53,772 nucleotides of DNA. Origin: Rachicladosporium sp. CCFEE 5018. Taxonomy: Eukaryota; Ascomycota; Dothideomycetes; Cladosporiales; Cladosporiaceae. The DNA is taken from NCBI GenBank assembly GCA_002077045.2, contig KZ111164.1, positions 315,388 through 369,159 of the forward strand, given 5' to 3'. The notes under the pieces were generated by a model that worked only from the letters and a program-made list of their open reading frames with translations, was not told where the DNA came from and did not search any database. Each line of letters opens with the position of its first letter. The first letter of the stretch is position 1. The position numbers and the translations under genes were made by a program. Shown here in pieces: positions 50,847 through 53,772 of the stretch.

Positions 50847-51653
50847 AGTAGTAGCGGTAGAGGTCGAAAGCACTTACATCAAACTTGTGAACGAACCCTT
50901 AGGTCTGCAGCTCGTCTTCTGCTCGCATATCTAGAGGCTCGGATCAATGTGCTGCGACGCCCCCGCACGACACTCGTGCCTGAGCCGTTGCCGACATCCT
51001 GCTCCTGTACCAGTGCATGATGGTTGGAATCAGACCGTGCCTGTCGATCATGCGGAGAACCTGCAAGTCAGATCGTTCGCCGCCGGCAGCAAACGCCGAC
51101 GCCATCATGGGCCATTACGTCAGTCAAAATGAAGATTCAAGGGCGAACTGCTCAGCAGCTCGCCAGCAGACTATGATCAAGCCCTGGATTGACACCACGA
51201 GGGAGTTACAACACGATTGATGGAGTCTCGAAGAAGAAGTGATGGACGAACCAGTACTAAGCATTGCGGGCCGTACCTACTGACCGTGCGCGCCCTTCGA
51301 CATCAAAACCTCTTCACGTCTGCACCCCCAGATACACTTTCTCTCTCTATGCGGCGCCGCGATTATGATCTTGTTTCCCAATGTTGCTTGTACATCCATC
51401 TCCCCATGATGATACACAGTGTCAATCGCGTCACAGAGTAAAAATATTGCATATTGATCACGAGCCTAATCCGACCTTGCCTCCTCTGTGGCCCTGGCGG
51501 CGTGCTAGCGTTCGAACAAACATCATTTCGGTACATCGAGTGGCACTGGACTCAGTGGACATCGTCTGATTGTAAGAGGTAGGTGAATAGCCGGAGCGTG
51601 ACCTTGTGAGAATCTGTCCTGCCAGCCACGCCTTTCTTTGAGCCATATTCATC
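50847..51653. promoter_or_regulatory. Intergenic promoter region between GH79 pseudogene and DPH6 (copy 2)
   Basis: 807 bp, almost the same length as the 806 bp in copy 1. The GH79-proximal half is more diverged than the DPH6-proximal half, where long identical stretches occur. No gene is seen. Confidence 0.55.
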
Positions 51654-53594
51654 ATGAACAACCTTAAGGTCGCGGCTCTGATCTCCGGGGGCAAAGACTC
51701 TCTTTTCTCCATACTGCACTGCCTTGCCAATGGTCACGATGTTGTTGCGCTTGCGAATTTACATCCGCCTGTGTTAGCCGATGGCAGTGCCGTCGACGAT
51801 ACAGACAGCTTCATGTACCAGACCATCGGCCATGCGATTATCCCCCTTTACGAAGAAGCGCTCGGACTTCCCTTGTGTCGTCAAGCTATTAGTGGAAGCG
51901 CTATCAACGCAAGCAAAGACTACGGCCCTCATGCTGCCAGCGAGTCATCCGAACATGACGAAACGGAGGACCTTGCTACACTGCTCACCGCTGTCATGGC
52001 AGCGCATCCGGAAGTGAATGCTGTCAGCACTGGAGCCATTCTCTCAGACTACCAGCGAACGCGAGTAGAGTCTGTTGCACTGCGTCTAGGCTTGACTCCG
52101 CTGTCATATCTGTGGCAGTACCCTAGTCTACCACCAAGCTCGGCAATCTCACTTCTTGATGACATGGCAGCTGTAGGACAGGACGCTAGATTGGTGAAGG
52201 TCGCGTCTGGCGGACTGGACGACAGTTTCCTCTGGGAGAATGTGGCAGATGCAAGAACAAGGGCTCGCCTGGTAAAAGCATCGGAAAGGTTCGGGACCGA
52301 TGGCGACGGCTCTGCTTTGGGTGAAGGCGGCGAATACGAAACACTCGCGATCTCTGGGCCGCCTCCGTTGTGGAAGAAGCGCATCGTTGTTGACGCTGAC
52401 AACCTCGAGACCATACCTGGCGAAGCTGGCAGTGCGTCGGTGCACCTGCGCAATGCAAGACTTGTATCTGCAGAGCCTCTGGACAAGGCAGATGTCCGTA
52501 TACCGGATCTCCTAGACCGGCGTTTTCATTTGCTGCAAGAGCAGTTGGCCAGTCTAGACCAGGAGCCAATCGATGACATTGATACAAGGTCGACACCAGT
52601 TCTACAAACATTGCCGATAAATGACGGCACGATACTGGTCGATAACGTCGTCGGCAACGGGCATGATGCAGCGGAGCAAGCAGCAGACATCATGCGTCAG
52701 GTCCAGGAGCGATTGACAAGCAAAGGCATGTCTTTCTTGAATGTCGTCTACACCTCCATCATCCTGCGCGACATGGCAGACTTCGTCGGGGTGAATGCTG
52801 CATATGGTCGCCACTTCCAATATGCGAATCCGCCATCGCGAGTCACCTTGGCTTGTGCAGATGTTCTGCCCAAGACTGCCGTCCTGAGCATCTCAGTCAC
52901 AGCGATGGAGCAACGTCAAGACACAATCCGGATCGGTCTGCATGTTCAGAGTCGCTCATATTGGGCGCCCGCAAATATCGGACCGTACTCACAGGCAATC
53001 GCTGTGCCCGTCAACACGGTGGCCACAGAAGTAGGCTCGGCTGTTGTCTATATTGCTGGGCAGATTCCGCTCGTTCCTGCAACGATGGAACTACACGTAT
53101 GTCCGGATGCGAAGGCTGGTGCAGAGTCGAGCTTTGGGAGTCAGGCTGTGCTCGCACTTCAACACTTGCACCGCGTTGGTAAAGGCATGAGGGTCAGATC
53201 GTGGATCACTGCCATTGCCCTAGTGGCTGCCAAAGACGAGCAGGAAGCTCACCACAGGGCTGCTGCTGCGCGAACGATCTGGTATGATGCAACCAAACGA
53301 GCTGAATCCGAGGCTGATTCTGCGAGTAACGAGCACGATCCCGACTTCGATGTATGGGATCAGCAGCGAGGATCGGGAAGACCGGCATGGCAACGACCAT
53401 TGCCTGACGCTACAGATGACTCGGAAGCATTATTTGCCAGCGCGAGTCCTCTCGTGGTCATCCTCGTCGACGACTTGCCGAGAGGAGCGAGCATAGAGTG
53501 GGTTGCGTATGGCTGGACTGGGCTTGTCGCGCCGACGGGAACGATACGCCATGCTGCACATCTTCTAGAGACATTCGCTGACAGGATCATCTGA
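51654..53594 (+). CDS. DPH6: Dph6-like diphthine-ammonia ligase, complete
   Basis: Single exon, 646 residues, near the about 685 of yeast Dph6. N-terminal ATP-pyrophosphatase (adenine nucleotide alpha-hydrolase-like) domain at about 1-235 with PP-loop SGGKDS (11-16), the STGAILSDYQRTRVE block (125-139) and GEGGEYETL (223-231). Two YjgF/RidA-like domains follow (about 310-435 and 445-630; for example YWAPANIGPYSQAI and VVYIAGQIPLVP), the fungal and animal architecture. The enzyme amidates diphthine on eEF2 using ATP and ammonium, completing diphthamide, in the cytosol. The promoter-proximal 487 bp are duplicated at 11950-12436. It is the only complete copy in the window. Confidence 0.94.
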   Translation: MNNLKVAALISGGKDSLFSILHCLANGHDVVALANLHPPVLADGSAVDDTDSFMYQTIGHAIIPLYEEALGLPLCRQAISGSAINASKDYGPHAASESSEHDETEDLATLLTAVMAAHPEVNAVSTGAILSDYQRTRVESVALRLGLTPLSYLWQYPSLPPSSAISLLDDMAAVGQDARLVKVASGGLDDSFLWENVADARTRARLVKASERFGTDGDGSALGEGGEYETLAISGPPPLWKKRIVVDADNLETIPGEAGSASVHLRNARLVSAEPLDKADVRIPDLLDRRFHLLQEQLASLDQEPIDDIDTRSTPVLQTLPINDGTILVDNVVGNGHDAAEQAADIMRQVQERLTSKGMSFLNVVYTSIILRDMADFVGVNAAYGRHFQYANPPSRVTLACADVLPKTAVLSISVTAMEQRQDTIRIGLHVQSRSYWAPANIGPYSQAIAVPVNTVATEVGSAVVYIAGQIPLVPATMELHVCPDAKAGAESSFGSQAVLALQHLHRVGKGMRVRSWITAIALVAAKDEQEAHHRAAAARTIWYDATKRAESEADSASNEHDPDFDVWDQQRGSGRPAWQRPLPDATDDSEALFASASPLVVILVDDLPRGASIEWVAYGWTGLVAPTGTIRHAAHLLETFADRII

Positions 53595-53772
53595 TCTGCT
53601 ACCGAAGCAGCTTATGGTGTCGAGCCATAGCATCATGCTGATTAATTCTGCGAGCTCGTCGGCTGTCATGGTCCCTGTATGCCCCGATCGATACGCCCGT
53701 ACGCCGCTTGCATGCCCAATATCTGTGCACATACCGGCCGTGGAAGAGATGCAGAGGCCAGATGCGGCAGCT
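53595..53772. other. Sequence downstream of DPH6
   Basis: Final 178 bp; no gene can be supported. It would show the native right neighbour of DPH6 if extended. Confidence 0.4.

Larger units (their letters stand above)
41432..52140 (+). repeat. Segmental duplication, copy 2 (direct repeat)
   Basis: Same order and orientation as 765-12436. The offset shifts from 40667 at the left end to 39704 at the right end, the net effect of a deletion of about 1.1 kb at the carbonic anhydrase, a 160-bp insertion, and small indels. The homologous stretch ends at 52140 only because copy 1 runs into the gap. Beyond that point, copy 2 carries the rest of DPH6. Two genes have kept open frames (reductase and Spp2-like), DPH6 is complete, and two are broken (carbonic anhydrase and GH79). 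Confidence 0.93.

Noticed and set aside
765..52140. Explaining the two blocks purely as two haplotypes of one locus
   Set aside because: Flanks differ sharply at the left breakpoint and divergence is mosaic, so a real duplication is preferred; the gap keeps the artefact option open, and it is listed as a finding.
1..53772. CRISPR arrays, bacterial operons, tRNA or rRNA genes
   Set aside because: No regularly spaced repeats and no tRNA T-loop/acceptor combination seen by eye; gene structure with introns is eukaryotic.

Overview
The window is nuclear DNA of a filamentous ascomycete (Pezizomycotina). I lean towards a Dothideomycete-like black fungus, but only on general gene style; the species cannot be read from this sequence. 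Evidence: short introns of 49-110 bp with GT...AG ends and CTAAC/CTAAT-like branch sites, dense protein genes on both strands, and clear fungal orthologues (Spp2, Dph6, Bem3-type RhoGAP, Pno1, Mdm31/32, proteasome Pre7, eL36, Sfk1/DRAM family, TUG/UBX, Msn2-type zinc finger). No tRNA, rRNA, CRISPR or autonomous transposon was seen.

Layout. (1) 1-12436: a block with an alpha-carbonic anhydrase (-), an A-T-R NRPS-like carboxylate reductase (-), a Spp2-like G-patch splicing factor (+), a secreted GH79 glycosidase (-) and the 5' part of DPH6 (+), which is cut by a gap. (2) 12437-12536: exactly 100 Ns. (3) 12537-41431: single-copy DNA with a 5'-truncated Bem3-like RhoGAP, a decaying array of four secreted cysteine-rich paralogues that I do not recognise (A-D, 15.8-25.5 kb), PNO1/MDM31, a GT8 glycosyltransferase, a large disordered protein, PRE7, an Sfk1/DRAM-family membrane protein, RPL36, a thioredoxin-PITH protein, a small membrane ORF 4 nt ahead of a TUG/UBX gene, and an Msn2-like transcription factor. 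(4) 41432-52140: a second, direct copy of the first block (from 765 onward), continuing into a complete DPH6 that ends at 53594.

The two duplicated blocks have the same gene order and orientation but have drifted differently. In copy 2 the carbonic anhydrase is destroyed: exons 1-2 are deleted, a 160-bp element with a 5-bp target duplication is inserted, there are several stops, and there is a local burst of C>T/G>A changes resembling RIP. The GH79 gene of copy 2 has a single nonsense codon. The NRPS-like reductase and the Spp2-like gene are intact in both copies. Divergence within the reductase is strongly mosaic. The 100-N gap sits exactly where copy 1 stops, so an assembly contribution must be excluded.

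The most novel material is the secreted family A-D. Its members share a signal peptide, about eight conserved cysteines and two conserved intron positions. Member A is intact, B and C are broken in independent ways, and D is divergent and also appears broken.
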